NCBI GenBank assembly: GCA_017999645.1
Contig: JAGNLJ010000004.1
Location: forward strand, 111,414 to 175,413
Direction of reading: 5' to 3'
Source: Alphaproteobacteria bacterium
GTDB taxonomy: Bacteria > Pseudomonadota > Alphaproteobacteria > Micavibrionales > Micavibrionaceae
Length of the DNA: 64,000 bases
The position numbers and the translations under genes were made by a program. Of this stretch, positions 42,516 to 50,165 are shown piece by piece; position 1 is the first letter of the stretch; every line of letters begins with the position of its first letter. The notes below the pieces were generated by a model. The model saw only the letters and a list, made by a program, of their open reading frames with translations, was not told where the DNA came from and searched no databases.

Positions 42516-42626
42516 TTATATTTCCGATTCCGGTTTTACGGCTATGTGCTCTTTTTTGCTTTGGCTAAAAGCATAACCCAAGCCTGCCGCGAGGCCGCCG
42601 AGTAAAAGAGTTGTGCGAAATCCCAT
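42516..42626 (-). CDS. 36-residue single-helix membrane protein
   Basis: ATG at 42626 is preceded by AAGGAA at 7-bp spacing. The product begins MGFRTTLLLGGLAAGLGYAF and ends with a charged tail (QSKKEHIAVKPESEI). One glycine-rich membrane helix with a polar C-terminus is like the short YtxH-type stress proteins, but it is too short to assign. It shares strand with the two membrane-protein genes upstream (42697-43348) and may be in one unit with them. Confidence 0.6.
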   Translation of the reverse strand: MGFRTTLLLGGLAAGLGYAFSQSKKEHIAVKPESEI

Positions 42627-42696
42627 GAGTAGTTCCTTTCAAGGATAAATTGTTCGTATGACATTACATACGGCTGAGGTCTTGCGCAGTTCCGTC

Positions 42697-43260
42697 CTAG
42701 GACTTTCTGAAGCTGACAATCCTGCTTAAATCCGTGCCTTCGTCGCGGTGATCGCCGCCCTTGGTGGCTGCGAACCATGAGGCGACAGCGGAGACCAGTG
42801 AAATAGCTGCCACCGAGAACGCCATGATGACTGCTGCGCTATCGTTCATGCGGAGAATTTCAGCTGTGCGCTCGGCCTCTTCCTGTGCTTCGGGGACAAG
42901 CGCAGTTATGGCAGCCGCAAAACCTGCGGCGATGGCAACGAGAACGGTGCCGAAAGCCCAGACGGCGAGGCCGTGAATGCCATCGCGCATTTCACGCTCG
43001 TGCGGCGTCGCGCCCGGATCGGACACGCGCATTCTGCCGGTGATGTAACCACCGATCAAAGAGGCGAGGAGTTGAATCCAGAGCATCCAGAGGCAGATGG
43101 TTATCACCTGCCCGGCAACCGTTTCGGGGTTCCATTCGGCTTCGGTTGTCATGCTAAGGCCGATGACGCTGCCGAAATGGACGAAGATGATTGAGATGGC
43201 CAGCGCGACGGTTGTTCCCGCCAGTATCGCCGGAAGATCGGTATGAGTGTGTTTTTCCAT
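42697..43260 (-). CDS. Hypothetical four-helix membrane protein
   Basis: The 187-residue protein has four hydrophobic segments: LPAILAGTTVALAISIIFV, ITICLWMLWIQLLASLIGGY, HGLAVWAFGTVLVAIAAGF and AVIMAFSVAAISLVSAVAS. The pattern, with YITGRMR after the second helix, resembles proteins labelled 'PhnA-like' in rhizobia. No enzyme motif is visible. It starts 10 bp after the stop of a 25-residue membrane peptide gene and is very likely co-transcribed with it. Confidence 0.75.
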   Translation of the reverse strand: MEKHTHTDLPAILAGTTVALAISIIFVHFGSVIGLSMTTEAEWNPETVAGQVITICLWMLWIQLLASLIGGYITGRMRVSDPGATPHEREMRDGIHGLAVWAFGTVLVAIAAGFAAAITALVPEAQEEAERTAEILRMNDSAAVIMAFSVAAISLVSAVASWFAATKGGDHRDEGTDLSRIVSFRKS

Positions 43261-43270
43261 GGTGTCCCTC

Positions 43271-43348
43271 CTACGGGTTCAGGCCGACGAGCGACAAAAT
43301 TGCCATAACGACGACCACGAGGCCGACGAGATAAATGATCTGGTTCAT
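43271..43348 (-). CDS. 25-residue hydrophobic peptide
   Basis: ATG at 43348 follows a strong AGGAGA site at 7-bp spacing. The peptide MNQIIYLVGLVVVVMAIL... is a single membrane helix ending GLNP. Similar very short 'hypothetical membrane' peptides, with an IIYxVGLVVVVxAxLS pattern, recur in alphaproteobacteria as I recall. It lies 10 bp before the 187-residue membrane protein gene. Confidence 0.65.
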   Translation of the reverse strand: MNQIIYLVGLVVVVMAILSLVGLNP

Positions 43349-43458
43349 GATAATTCTCCTGTTCTGTATTTAAAAAATGGCTGGAAGCAGGAAAAGGTTC
43401 CTTATTAAAGTGTAATGCGCCTTGCCGCGCTCAGATTTTGGACCTAATTTTGACTGAA

Positions 43459-43490
43459 ATGATCTCCTGCATCCGACATATAGCATTCTG
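43459..43490 (+). repeat. 32-bp direct repeat shared with the dsbB start (copy 1)
   Basis: The first 32 bases of the HAD gene match the first 32 bases of dsbB (44217-44248) at 30 positions; both changes are T/C transitions. Both encode MISCIRH in the same frame. The similarity ends at about this point. Confidence 0.9.
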
Positions 43491-44220
43491 TTTTTTAATG
43501 ATTGCCGCTTTGTGCAGCAGCGCCTTCGCCGCAGAGCAATCCGCTTTGCGTTATAAAGCCGTCGCGTTTGATTATTTTGTTATCTTCAATCCTAATTCCG
43601 TGACTGACGATGTCGAAGAGGTCTTCTCCGGTAAAGGGACGGAGTTCACCAAAATATGGCGGACGAAACAGTTCGAATACGGTTTTCTGCGCTCGATCAC
43701 CGGCCACCACGAAGATTTTTTCAAAGTAACGGAAGATGCGTTGGTATATACCGCCGAAATGATGGGCCTGGAACTCACACCTGAAAAACGCGAAAAGCTT
43801 TTGAACGCGTACCTGACCCTGGAATTATGGCCCGATGCAGCAGATGGCCTCCGCAAACTGAAGGCAAGCGGTGTTAAAATTATTACGATCGCCAATTTCA
43901 GCGAGAGAATGCTTCGCACCAATGCGGATAACGCAGGCATCACTGATTTGTTTGATGAACTCCTGAGCACAGAAACTAATGGCACTTACAAGCCCGACCC
44001 AAAAGCCTATCAACTTGGTCTTGACCGCCTTGGCTTGAAAAAAGAAGAAGTGGTTTTTGCCTCGTTTGGCGGGTGGGATGCTTACGGTGCCAAAAATTTC
44101 GGTTACCCAACTTATTGGGTAAACCGTTTCGATCTTCCCGTTGAAAAACTCGGCGTGGAAGCCGACCAGACTTCGAACAATTTTGAAGGTTTGTTGAATT
44201 TCGTATTAGGCACACCATGA
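43459..44220 (+). CDS. Exported HAD-family (haloacid dehalogenase type II-like) protein
   Basis: The 253-residue protein has an N-terminal signal peptide (HIAFCFLMIAALCSSAFA) and then a haloacid-dehalogenase fold: nucleophile Asp38 in AFDYFVIF, RTKQFEYGFLRS around the substrate arginine, YKPDPKAYQ with the lysine, and FGGWDAYGAKNFGYPTYWVNR. The usual Thr four residues after the nucleophile is Ile, and the Asn of the SxNxxD loop is Gly, so dehalogenase activity may be altered or lost. An exported HAD of this type is unusual. Its first 11 codons are nearly identical to those of dsbB, which it overlaps by 4 bp (ATGA). Confidence 0.85.
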   Translation: MISCIRHIAFCFLMIAALCSSAFAAEQSALRYKAVAFDYFVIFNPNSVTDDVEEVFSGKGTEFTKIWRTKQFEYGFLRSITGHHEDFFKVTEDALVYTAEMMGLELTPEKREKLLNAYLTLELWPDAADGLRKLKASGVKIITIANFSERMLRTNADNAGITDLFDELLSTETNGTYKPDPKAYQLGLDRLGLKKEEVVFASFGGWDAYGAKNFGYPTYWVNRFDLPVEKLGVEADQTSNNFEGLLNFVLGTP

Positions 44221-44248
44221 TCTCCTGCATCCGACATACAGCATCCTG
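44217..44248 (+). repeat. 32-bp direct repeat at the dsbB start (copy 2)
   Basis: Partner of 43459-43490; the core ATGATCTCCTGCATCCGACA is identical in the two. Confidence 0.9.
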
Positions 44249-44747
44249 CACCATCACCGTTTTCAGCAGCATTTTTGGCGCGAGCGGTGGAGCGTTGTTC
44301 GCGGCAATTTATTCGCAACTCGCCCTGGGGCTCGAGCCGTGCGTGCTCTGCCTGTACCAGCGCGTTCCGTTTTTCGCGGCGGCGGCTTTGTCGCTCGTGG
44401 GTCTCGCCATGCATGCCAATGAGAAAGCAGTGCGGGTTATTTTAAGCCTGTGCGCCCTGCTCTTCCTGGCGAATGCCGGGATCGCGAGTTATCACACGGG
44501 TGTCGAGCAACAATGGTGGGCGTCGGCGGTCGAGGGGTGCGCGGTGCCGAATTTCAACCAGGACCCGAGCCTGTGGCAGAAAATCCTGACCGCGCCGGCG
44601 GCGAGCTGTTCAGACATCGCCTGGAAAGACCCGGTGCTGGGCCTGTCCATGGCGAACTGGAATATATTTTATTGTTTAGGGTTATTTATGGGATGCGTGA
44701 TTGCTCTCGCGGTCAGGCGACGCCCAGAACCGTCAGAACAGCCATAA
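44217..44747 (+). CDS. dsbB: Disulfide bond formation protein DsbB
   Basis: The 176-residue protein re-oxidises DsbA with quinone. It has four membrane segments, the first periplasmic pair Cys42-Val-Leu-Cys45 followed by LYQRVPFF (the quinone-linked arginine region), and the second pair Cys108 and Cys131 in the loop GCAVPNF...SCSDIAW. These are the DsbB essential cysteines. The N-terminal seven residues are identical to the HAD protein upstream. It overlaps a small convergent gene by 35 bp. Confidence 0.93.
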   Translation: MISCIRHTASCTITVFSSIFGASGGALFAAIYSQLALGLEPCVLCLYQRVPFFAAAALSLVGLAMHANEKAVRVILSLCALLFLANAGIASYHTGVEQQWWASAVEGCAVPNFNQDPSLWQKILTAPAASCSDIAWKDPVLGLSMANWNIFYCLGLFMGCVIALAVRRRPEPSEQP

Positions 44748-44838
44748 AGCCCAGAATCAACCCGCTGTGGAAGATGAAAAAGCCGACCGACTGCTTCAGG
44801 GTGCGCTTTTTCGCGAAATCAAAAAGATCGTCAAACAT
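44713..44838 (-). CDS. 41-residue small membrane protein
   Basis: ATG at 44838 lies about 6 bp after TAGGAGC. The product starts MFDDLFDFAKKRTLKQSVGF and has one helix (FIFHSGLILGFMAVLTVLG). It overlaps the end of dsbB by 35 bp on the opposite strand. I recognise no named family. Confidence 0.55.
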   Translation of the reverse strand: MFDDLFDFAKKRTLKQSVGFFIFHSGLILGFMAVLTVLGVA

Positions 44839-44934
44839 AGGGTGCTCCTATCCGGTATTCGGGCTCAAAAACGTTGGAAACACTAGCTTTCTAGCCGTCG
44901 AATCATACCCAAGTCAACTGTTTTTCGTAACATT

Positions 44935-44949
44935 TTAAGCTTTTCTTAA
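44935..44949. promoter_or_regulatory. CtrA-type box TTAA-N7-TTAA
   Basis: TTAAGCTTTTCTTAA matches the CtrA consensus half-site spacing exactly and lies 59 bp before the 167-residue gene, and about 96 bp before the leftward 41-residue gene. No perfect -10 is seen at standard distance on either strand. Confidence 0.5.
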
Positions 44950-45008
44950 AGAATGGGGTGCAGACTGATCTCAAAAGATAAAAAGACTGCGGTAATAGAA
45001 GGTGTGCA

Positions 45009-45512
45009 ATGTCTCTTACTAACACAAATAAATTCGCCGAAGCCGCGCAAGAAATTGCGCTCGGGCGCTTTATATCGTCCATCGAAGCGCCGGGGATTAA
45101 TGTCAGCCGTTTTGAAAAAGGGCTGACGATCCAGCGCGGCGATGAAACAATCAGGATCGATACCACGTCGGGTGTTGTCGGCGCCGGGGAAGAAACATTC
45201 CCTCTTCGCTCGACCAGCGACAGCAAAGATATGAAGCTCTTCAAAGAGCAAACCAACGGCGCTTACACATTCGGAAAAACTTACAGCAACGACCGCGAGT
45301 TCGTTCTCTATACAGCGCCTTACAAATCCTTCATCCGGATTGACGACGCCAATGGCGTGCTCGTCATAGATTTGAATAAAGACACGCGCGGTGTTGCCGT
45401 GTTCAACAACGATATTCTGCGCACCGGCATCATACAGATGCCCGAGGCTGGCCCGAAAATGACTCAGAGCCTCGATCGCGACCTGTCGCCGCTGACGCCT
45501 GCAATGATTTAA
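45009..45512 (+). CDS. Conserved hypothetical protein (167 aa)
   Basis: The soluble protein starts MSLTNTNKFAEAAQEIALGRF, with AGAAGGTG 5 bp upstream. It seems beta-rich (GLTIQRGDETIRIDTTSGVVG, KTYSNDREFVLYTAPYKS) and has no cysteine, signal peptide or membrane segment. No family recognised. The upstream TTAA-N7-TTAA box suggests cell-cycle control. A bidirectional terminator follows. Confidence 0.7.
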   Translation: MSLTNTNKFAEAAQEIALGRFISSIEAPGINVSRFEKGLTIQRGDETIRIDTTSGVVGAGEETFPLRSTSDSKDMKLFKEQTNGAYTFGKTYSNDREFVLYTAPYKSFIRIDDANGVLVIDLNKDTRGVAVFNNDILRTGIIQMPEAGPKMTQSLDRDLSPLTPAMI

Positions 45513-45535
45513 AGACTGGCATTTCTCCCAAAGTA

Positions 45536-45563
45536 AAAAGCCCGGCATCACTGCCGGGCTTTT
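45536..45563. terminator. Bidirectional intrinsic terminator
   Basis: A perfect 12-bp stem, AAAAGCCCGGCA / TGCCGGGCTTTT, around TCAC ends the rightward 167-residue gene and probably also the leftward three-helix membrane protein gene. Confidence 0.88.
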
Positions 45564-45630
45564 CAATTTTTTAACGCTGCCCCTCGGAAAAACGCCTCTT
45601 CGGCAGTCCGGGGGCGGACGTTTTGTTCGC

Positions 45631-45984
45631 TTACTTACCGAGCGTGGTCAGGTACGATACAACTACCATACCAAGCATCACGTTTACGGTGTAGGCAAGA
45701 TAGATGCCTACCAGCGCGATGATGACTGACATCAGGTCGCTCGTCAGTTTTTTACCTGACAGAACCATGGATGACAAAATCATCACCCATCCTGTACCAA
45801 TCAGCGTGTGAACTTCACCGCCGCTGAAGAAATCACCTACTGTGCCGTCTATAATGTTCAAAGAAACAAGATAGTGGCCCAAAAAGGTGGACAAACCAAC
45901 CAGCAGGATCGTGTAGAAAAGATAGAAGCCGAAAGCCTGCGTGATCGACCGTGTGTGTGCAAGATTTGTAATATGCGTAAACAT
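45631..45984 (-). CDS. Small three-helix membrane protein
   Basis: The 117-residue protein has three hydrophobic segments (FGFYLFYTILLVGLSTFLGHY, LIGTGWVMILSSMVLSG, VIIALVGIYLAYTVNVMLGM). ATG at 45984 follows AGGAGGG-type sequence, a strong site. No enzyme motif or family is recognised. It stands alone between the HNH gene and a shared terminator. Confidence 0.7.
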   Translation of the reverse strand: MFTHITNLAHTRSITQAFGFYLFYTILLVGLSTFLGHYLVSLNIIDGTVGDFFSGGEVHTLIGTGWVMILSSMVLSGKKLTSDLMSVIIALVGIYLAYTVNVMLGMVVVSYLTTLGK

Positions 45985-46042
45985 ATTTACCCTCCTTATG
46001 TTGCACGTTTCCCGCGCGCGTCACCATGACGTTCGCGAAACC

Positions 46043-46624
46043 TTATTGATCCAGTTCCGTATCCCAGTAGAGGTAGTCTCCCCAACTTTTGTGCAAGAAG
46101 TTCGGGGGGAACCTCCTTCCCTGCTCCTGGAGCTCGTAGATCGTCGGCTGACGAGGCTCCTGGAACGGATACATATCAACTTCACCGGGCAGAAAGTTGC
46201 CCTTCCTCGTGTTGCAGCACTGACAGGCCGTCACGATGTTATTCCATGTCGAACGACCGCCCCGGGAACGCGGGACAACGTGGTCGAAAGTAAGATCGTT
46301 CGTCTTGTGTGTCTGCCCGCAGTACTGGCACATCCAGTGGTCGCGCAGAAACACGTTAAACCTTGTAAAAGCGGGCTTGCGGGCCATCGGTATATATTCT
46401 TTCAACGCAAGCACGCTCGGGAGCTTCATTTCCAGGCCAGGCGACCGCACGATACGCTCATATTCCGAGATCACCGTTACGCTCTCCCTGAAAATCGCCT
46501 TTACGGCTTCCTGCCAGGGCCACACTGAAAGCGGGTAGTAACTCAAAGGCCGGTAGTCCGCGTTCAATATAAGAGCCGGACATCTGTCCAGCGGCGTAAT
46601 CGTATCGACAGTTAACAAACCCAT
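46043..46624 (-). CDS. HNH endonuclease family protein
   Basis: The 193-residue protein has an HNH nuclease core: zinc cysteines CQYC and CQCC flanking DHVVPRSRGG and TWNNIVTAC. The N-terminal DYRPLSYYPLSVWPWQEAVKAI is shared with a widespread chromosomal HNH family whose job is unknown (not a homing or restriction enzyme by context). The start ATG 46624 follows GAGGAG. No phage or modification gene is next to it. Confidence 0.88.
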   Translation of the reverse strand: MGLLTVDTITPLDRCPALILNADYRPLSYYPLSVWPWQEAVKAIFRESVTVISEYERIVRSPGLEMKLPSVLALKEYIPMARKPAFTRFNVFLRDHWMCQYCGQTHKTNDLTFDHVVPRSRGGRSTWNNIVTACQCCNTRKGNFLPGEVDMYPFQEPRQPTIYELQEQGRRFPPNFLHKSWGDYLYWDTELDQ

Positions 46625-46940
46625 AGGGCCTTGCTCCTCATCTGGATAAACCTGCCAAAAAATCCCGGGACGGGACGGTGCAGGAGGAGGCCTTGTTGAA
46701 GGAAAGGGACACTAAAAAGCCTCGCGATTCCATACTTTCAGTATAGCACAGAATGGCCTCAAACTCATGGTTTCACAGGCAAATCTATGTTGCATCCCAG
46801 TATATTCCGGCATCGCAGCAATGCATATCAGGACAAAAATCCCAATCAGATGTTCGGGTTAGAATGCGGTGCGGCGCAATAAAATTACTGGTAATATTAT
46901 TGTTGTGCGACGCGTCAAAAATGGCAGAATTCTGCCCCTC
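46625..46940. other. 316-bp intergenic stretch
   Basis: No convincing gene was seen. It contains a TATACT read leftward (at about 46739-46744) that could be the HNH promoter -10, and an AT-rich region (46880-46910). The esterase stop lies at its right edge. Confidence 0.4.
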
Positions 46941-47594
46941 TCAGGTCAAAACCGACTGCAGGAATTTTGCGCCGTTTTCGATGCCATTTTCGTTGATGCT
47001 GTGGGCCAGCCCAGCCTCGACTTCACCTGAAACGGTAAAGCCGGATTTCTCAAGTTTTTCGCGGGCATGGTGATAGGAGGAAACCTCGAGGACTTCGTCA
47101 GCATCGCCATGGATGAGGTGGACGGGCGGCGTGTTGATGTCGGCGGGCATTTCCTCTTCCCAGATCAGGGCGCCGGAATAGCCGAGGATGCCGGCGATTT
47201 TCTGCTTATAGCGCGGGCCTGCATAAAGGCTGGTCATGGTGCCTTGTGAAAATCCGACGAGTGCGAGTTTACTGGCGGGCAAATTAAAACGCTTTAGCTG
47301 TGCATCCATGAAATCATGGACCAGCGGCACGGCGGCTTTCAGGCCCTCGAGGCGGCCTTCGAAAGTGCGGGTATAAAGCGGGAACCACTGATAGGCATCA
47401 TAACCCGGCGGAGCCTGGTCATACGGATATGGCGCATCGGGCGAGATAAACACCGCGTCCGGCACGGCCCCGGCGAAATAAGGGGCCAGTGAAATCAGGT
47501 CGCGTCCGTTCGAGCCGACACCGTGCAGAAGGATGACAATCTGCTTCGGGTCGCCGCCGGATTTGGGTTTCTGCTCATAAAAATTCTCAATCAT
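46941..47594 (-). CDS. Alpha/beta-hydrolase phospholipase/carboxylesterase
   Basis: The 217-residue enzyme has the layout of the Abhydrolase_2 carboxylesterases (YpfH/EstB-like): LLHGVGSNGRDL for the oxyanion hole, nucleophile GFSQG, Asp in IHGDADEVL and His in LAHSI. It hydrolyses short acyl esters; the true substrate is unknown. ATG at 47594 gives the usual length; ATG at 47642 would add 16 basic residues. It is divergent from the XRE regulator gene, whose operator lies between them. Confidence 0.88.
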   Translation of the reverse strand: MIENFYEQKPKSGGDPKQIVILLHGVGSNGRDLISLAPYFAGAVPDAVFISPDAPYPYDQAPPGYDAYQWFPLYTRTFEGRLEGLKAAVPLVHDFMDAQLKRFNLPASKLALVGFSQGTMTSLYAGPRYKQKIAGILGYSGALIWEEEMPADINTPPVHLIHGDADEVLEVSSYHHAREKLEKSGFTVSGEVEAGLAHSINENGIENGAKFLQSVLT

Positions 47595-47662
47595 AACCAG
47601 TGACCTAGCACGCTTTATTAATGAATCAAAGAAGGCTTTCATTTTGTCGCTAATCTGCCTAG

Positions 47663-47683
47663 AATGTCTCAAATAGAGACATT
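47663..47683. promoter_or_regulatory. Perfect palindrome, probable operator of the XRE regulator
   Basis: Arms AATGTCTC and GAGACATT pair perfectly around AAATA. It ends 3 bp before the XRE start codon, leaving no room for a normal ribosome site, and lies upstream of the divergent esterase gene. Self-repression is likely. Confidence 0.65.
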
Positions 47684-47686
47684 TGC

Positions 47687-48004
47687 ATGAAATATGATTT
47701 GCTTCATATACAGGGAAAACCTTTCGTTCTGATCCCGCTCCACGATTACCGGGCGATGACAGGGCCCGGCAACGAAAGCAAGCTTCCCGAGGACGTTCTC
47801 GACCAGCTGGCGATGAAAAAGGCCAGCGCGGTGAAAATCGTGCGGAAGTTCAGGGGTATGACGCAGGAAGAGCTGGCGCAGAAGGCCGGTATCTCCCGTC
47901 CCTATCTCACGGAAATCGAAACCAAGCGCAAGGACGGCTCGGTCCGCGCGATCAAGGCGCTGGCTGAAATTCTCGACGTCGATGTCGGGATGCTGACCGG
48001 CTAG
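47687..48004 (+). CDS. XRE-family helix-turn-helix regulator
   Basis: The 105-residue protein has an N-terminal segment (YDLLHIQGKPFVLIPLHDY) similar to Phd/DUF-type antitoxin starts and a C-terminal XRE helix-turn-helix (MTQEELAQKAGISRPYLTEIE). No toxin gene lies beside it: the next gene is a convergent nitrilase, overlapping by 4 bp. It may be an orphan regulator that controls itself and the divergent esterase gene through the palindrome just upstream. Confidence 0.85.
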   Translation: MKYDLLHIQGKPFVLIPLHDYRAMTGPGNESKLPEDVLDQLAMKKASAVKIVRKFRGMTQEELAQKAGISRPYLTEIETKRKDGSVRAIKALAEILDVDVGMLTG

Positions 48005-48813
48005 ATATTACGGTCGTGTTTCAACGCCGGGATTAATCCGCGCACTTTCTGAACATCTTTTAAATTGATATCGGCCATGATGATGCCGGGGTCCTTCCCC
48101 GCTTCGGCGAGGATTTCACCCCACGGTCCGACGATCATGGAATGACCCCATGTCTTGCGGCCGTTTTCATGCTCGCCGGTCTGGCCCGGCGCGATGATGA
48201 AGCTCCCCGTTTCGATAGCTCTAGCGCGGAGCAGGATTTCCCAGTGCGCACGGCCTGTCGGCACGGTAAAGGCTGAAGGGACGGTGATAATACTCGCGCC
48301 CTGCTGCGCCAGTTTACGGAAGAGATAGGCGAAGCGCACGTCGTAGCAAACGGTGAGGCCCACGCCGCCGAACGGCGTTTCAGCGATGGAGATTTTATCG
48401 CCGGATTGAATCACATCGCTTTCACGGTATTTTTCGCCGCCCGGCAGGTCGATATCGAACAGGTGAATTTTATCGTACTGCGCGGCGATTTTTCCGTCCG
48501 GTGAAAACAGGATGCTCCGATTGGAGAGCTTGCTGCCTGTCTTGACGGCGAAAGAGCCCGCCAGCAGCCAGATATTCAGCTCCTTCGCCAGTTTCGTGAA
48601 TAGCGCTATGCCGGGATGGCTTTCCTGCGGCGTCGCAGTTTTGAGTTTCTCGGCGGCAGGGTGGCGGATCTGGTCGGTATTTTCGGGCGTGGCAATAAAG
48701 GTCGCGCCCTGCTGCGCGGCCTGGCGGATATACATTTCCACGGTTTTGAGGTTTTCGGCACTATCCGGGCCGCTGGTCATCTGGATACAGGCGGCGCGCA
48801 ATTTATCGGTCAT
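48001..48813 (-). CDS. Carbon-nitrogen hydrolase (nitrilase superfamily, Nit1-like)
   Basis: The 270-residue protein has the Glu-Lys-Cys triad: ATPENTD, YDKIHLFDIDL and LTVCYDVRFAYLF. This pattern is close to Nit1/NitFhit proteins that hydrolyse deaminated glutathione (metabolite repair), so the same role is likely here. ATG 48813 has ATGGGA upstream; an ATG at 48825 adds four residues. It overlaps the convergent XRE gene by 4 bp. Confidence 0.9.
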   Translation of the reverse strand: MTDKLRAACIQMTSGPDSAENLKTVEMYIRQAAQQGATFIATPENTDQIRHPAAEKLKTATPQESHPGIALFTKLAKELNIWLLAGSFAVKTGSKLSNRSILFSPDGKIAAQYDKIHLFDIDLPGGEKYRESDVIQSGDKISIAETPFGGVGLTVCYDVRFAYLFRKLAQQGASIITVPSAFTVPTGRAHWEILLRARAIETGSFIIAPGQTGEHENGRKTWGHSMIVGPWGEILAEAGKDPGIIMADINLKDVQKVRGLIPALKHDRNI

Positions 48814-48838
48814 ATATATTCCCATTTTTTATTATATT

Positions 48839-48900
48839 AACACGGAGTTCACGGAGAACACGGAGAAAAAGAACTCCGAGCGCTCCGTGTCCTCCGTGTT
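48839..48900. repeat. CACGGAG-type inverted repeat
   Basis: Several CACGGAG units run to the left arm (AACACGGAG) and are mirrored as CTCCGTGTCCTCCGTGTT on the right. It lies between the divergent nitrilase and UbiH-type genes. Similar elements are widespread in proteobacterial genomes, as I recall. Confidence 0.65.
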
Positions 48901-48947
48901 TAAAAACCTCATATTCTTTTTATTAAAAATATTATAAAACAGGGGAT

Positions 48948-50165
48948 ATGAAACAAATGAAGACCGATATTGTCGTTTCAGGCGGGGGAATTGCCGGGCT
49001 TGCGCTTGGCATCCTGCTGGCCGGGGCCGGGCTGGAGGTGCACCTCATCGATGCCGCGCCGCCGTCAAGCAAATCCCCGCCTTCGGGCCGCACCGTGGCG
49101 CTGATGGAAAATTCGCTGAACATCCTGAAGGCCGCGAATATATGGGATGCGGTTAAAGAGCATTCTGCGCCGCTCGAGATTATGCGGATTATCGATGACA
49201 GCTCGGTGGCCGGGCGGACGGAAGTGGATTTTCACGCGGATGATATCGGCCTTCGGCAATTCGGATACAATATTCCGAATAATATCCTGCGCGATGCGCT
49301 TTATGACGCCGCGAAAAATACGAAACGCCTGAGCCTTCATATACCGGATGCGCTTGCGGCTTATGATGTGCATGGCGCGGGCATAACTGCGGCGCTAAAA
49401 AGCGGCAAAAATATTTCGGCGTCGTTGATTGTTGGGGCGGACGGGCGCAATTCCATGGTCCGGCAGATCAGCGGCATAGAATGCACGGAGCATGACGACA
49501 AACAAAGCGCGATCACCTGCCTGATTTCTCATTCCCGCTCGCATAATAATACGGCGACGGAATTTCACCGCCCCGGCGGCCCCCTCGCCCTTGTGCCAAT
49601 GCCGGGAAATATTTCCAGCGTGGTTTGGATTGAACCCGGCGCGCGCGCCGATGAATTCATGCGGTTAAAGAAAAACGAGTTCACGCAGGCGCTGCAGGAA
49701 CAGACCAAAGATATCCTCGGCGCCATCCAGCTTGAGAGCAATCCGGAATGCTGGCCGCTCAAGACGCTGAAGGCCAAAACCCTGACCGCGCCGCGCGCCG
49801 TGCTGATGGCCGAGGCCGCACATGTGATCTCACCGATCACGGCGCAGGGATTGAATTTGAGTTTGCGCGACGTCGCGGCATTGGCGGAAACGCTGGTGGA
49901 TGCGGCGCGGGCGGGGCTTGATATCGGCAGCGCATCGGTGCTTCAGAAATATGAACGCCGCCGCCGCGTGGATATCAACACCCGCATATTCGGCGTCGAT
50001 GGCATGAATAAAATCGTCAGTAACGATGCGAATGCGGTTAAAGGATTGCGCCGGGCCGTTTTGAAAACGCTGGATCATGCCGGGCCGCTGAAAAAAATCG
50101 CGATGCGGGCGGGCCTTGCGCCGGAAATCGATGCGGGAAGACTGGCGAAAGGGGAAAGACTTTAA
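48948..50165 (+). CDS. UbiH/UbiF/VisC/COQ6-type FAD monooxygenase
   Basis: The 405-residue flavoprotein has an N-terminal dinucleotide fold (DIVVSGGGIAGLALGILLAGAGL), the GADGRNSMVR block and AAHVISPITAQGLNLSLRDVAAL near the end, which is the hallmark of aromatic-ring hydroxylases of ubiquinone synthesis. Which ring position it acts on cannot be told. Two starts are close (48948 and 48957); AGGGG lies 11 bp before the second, so either may serve. Confidence 0.88.
   Translation: MKQMKTDIVVSGGGIAGLALGILLAGAGLEVHLIDAAPPSSKSPPSGRTVALMENSLNILKAANIWDAVKEHSAPLEIMRIIDDSSVAGRTEVDFHADDIGLRQFGYNIPNNILRDALYDAAKNTKRLSLHIPDALAAYDVHGAGITAALKSGKNISASLIVGADGRNSMVRQISGIECTEHDDKQSAITCLISHSRSHNNTATEFHRPGGPLALVPMPGNISSVVWIEPGARADEFMRLKKNEFTQALQEQTKDILGAIQLESNPECWPLKTLKAKTLTAPRAVLMAEAAHVISPITAQGLNLSLRDVAALAETLVDAARAGLDIGSASVLQKYERRRRVDINTRIFGVDGMNKIVSNDANAVKGLRRAVLKTLDHAGPLKKIAMRAGLAPEIDAGRLAKGERL

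Noticed and set aside
42372..42626. Possible integration site at tRNA-Leu
   Set aside because: No repeat of the tRNA 3' end and no integrase gene are seen in the window.
46043..46624. HNH gene as part of a restriction or phage-defence system
   Set aside because: No methylase, helicase or other defence partner lies next to it, and the family is a common chromosomal one.
46753..47073. 106-codon plus-strand frame in the gap before the esterase gene
   Set aside because: Half of it is antisense to the esterase catalytic end and it has no ribosome site or family match.
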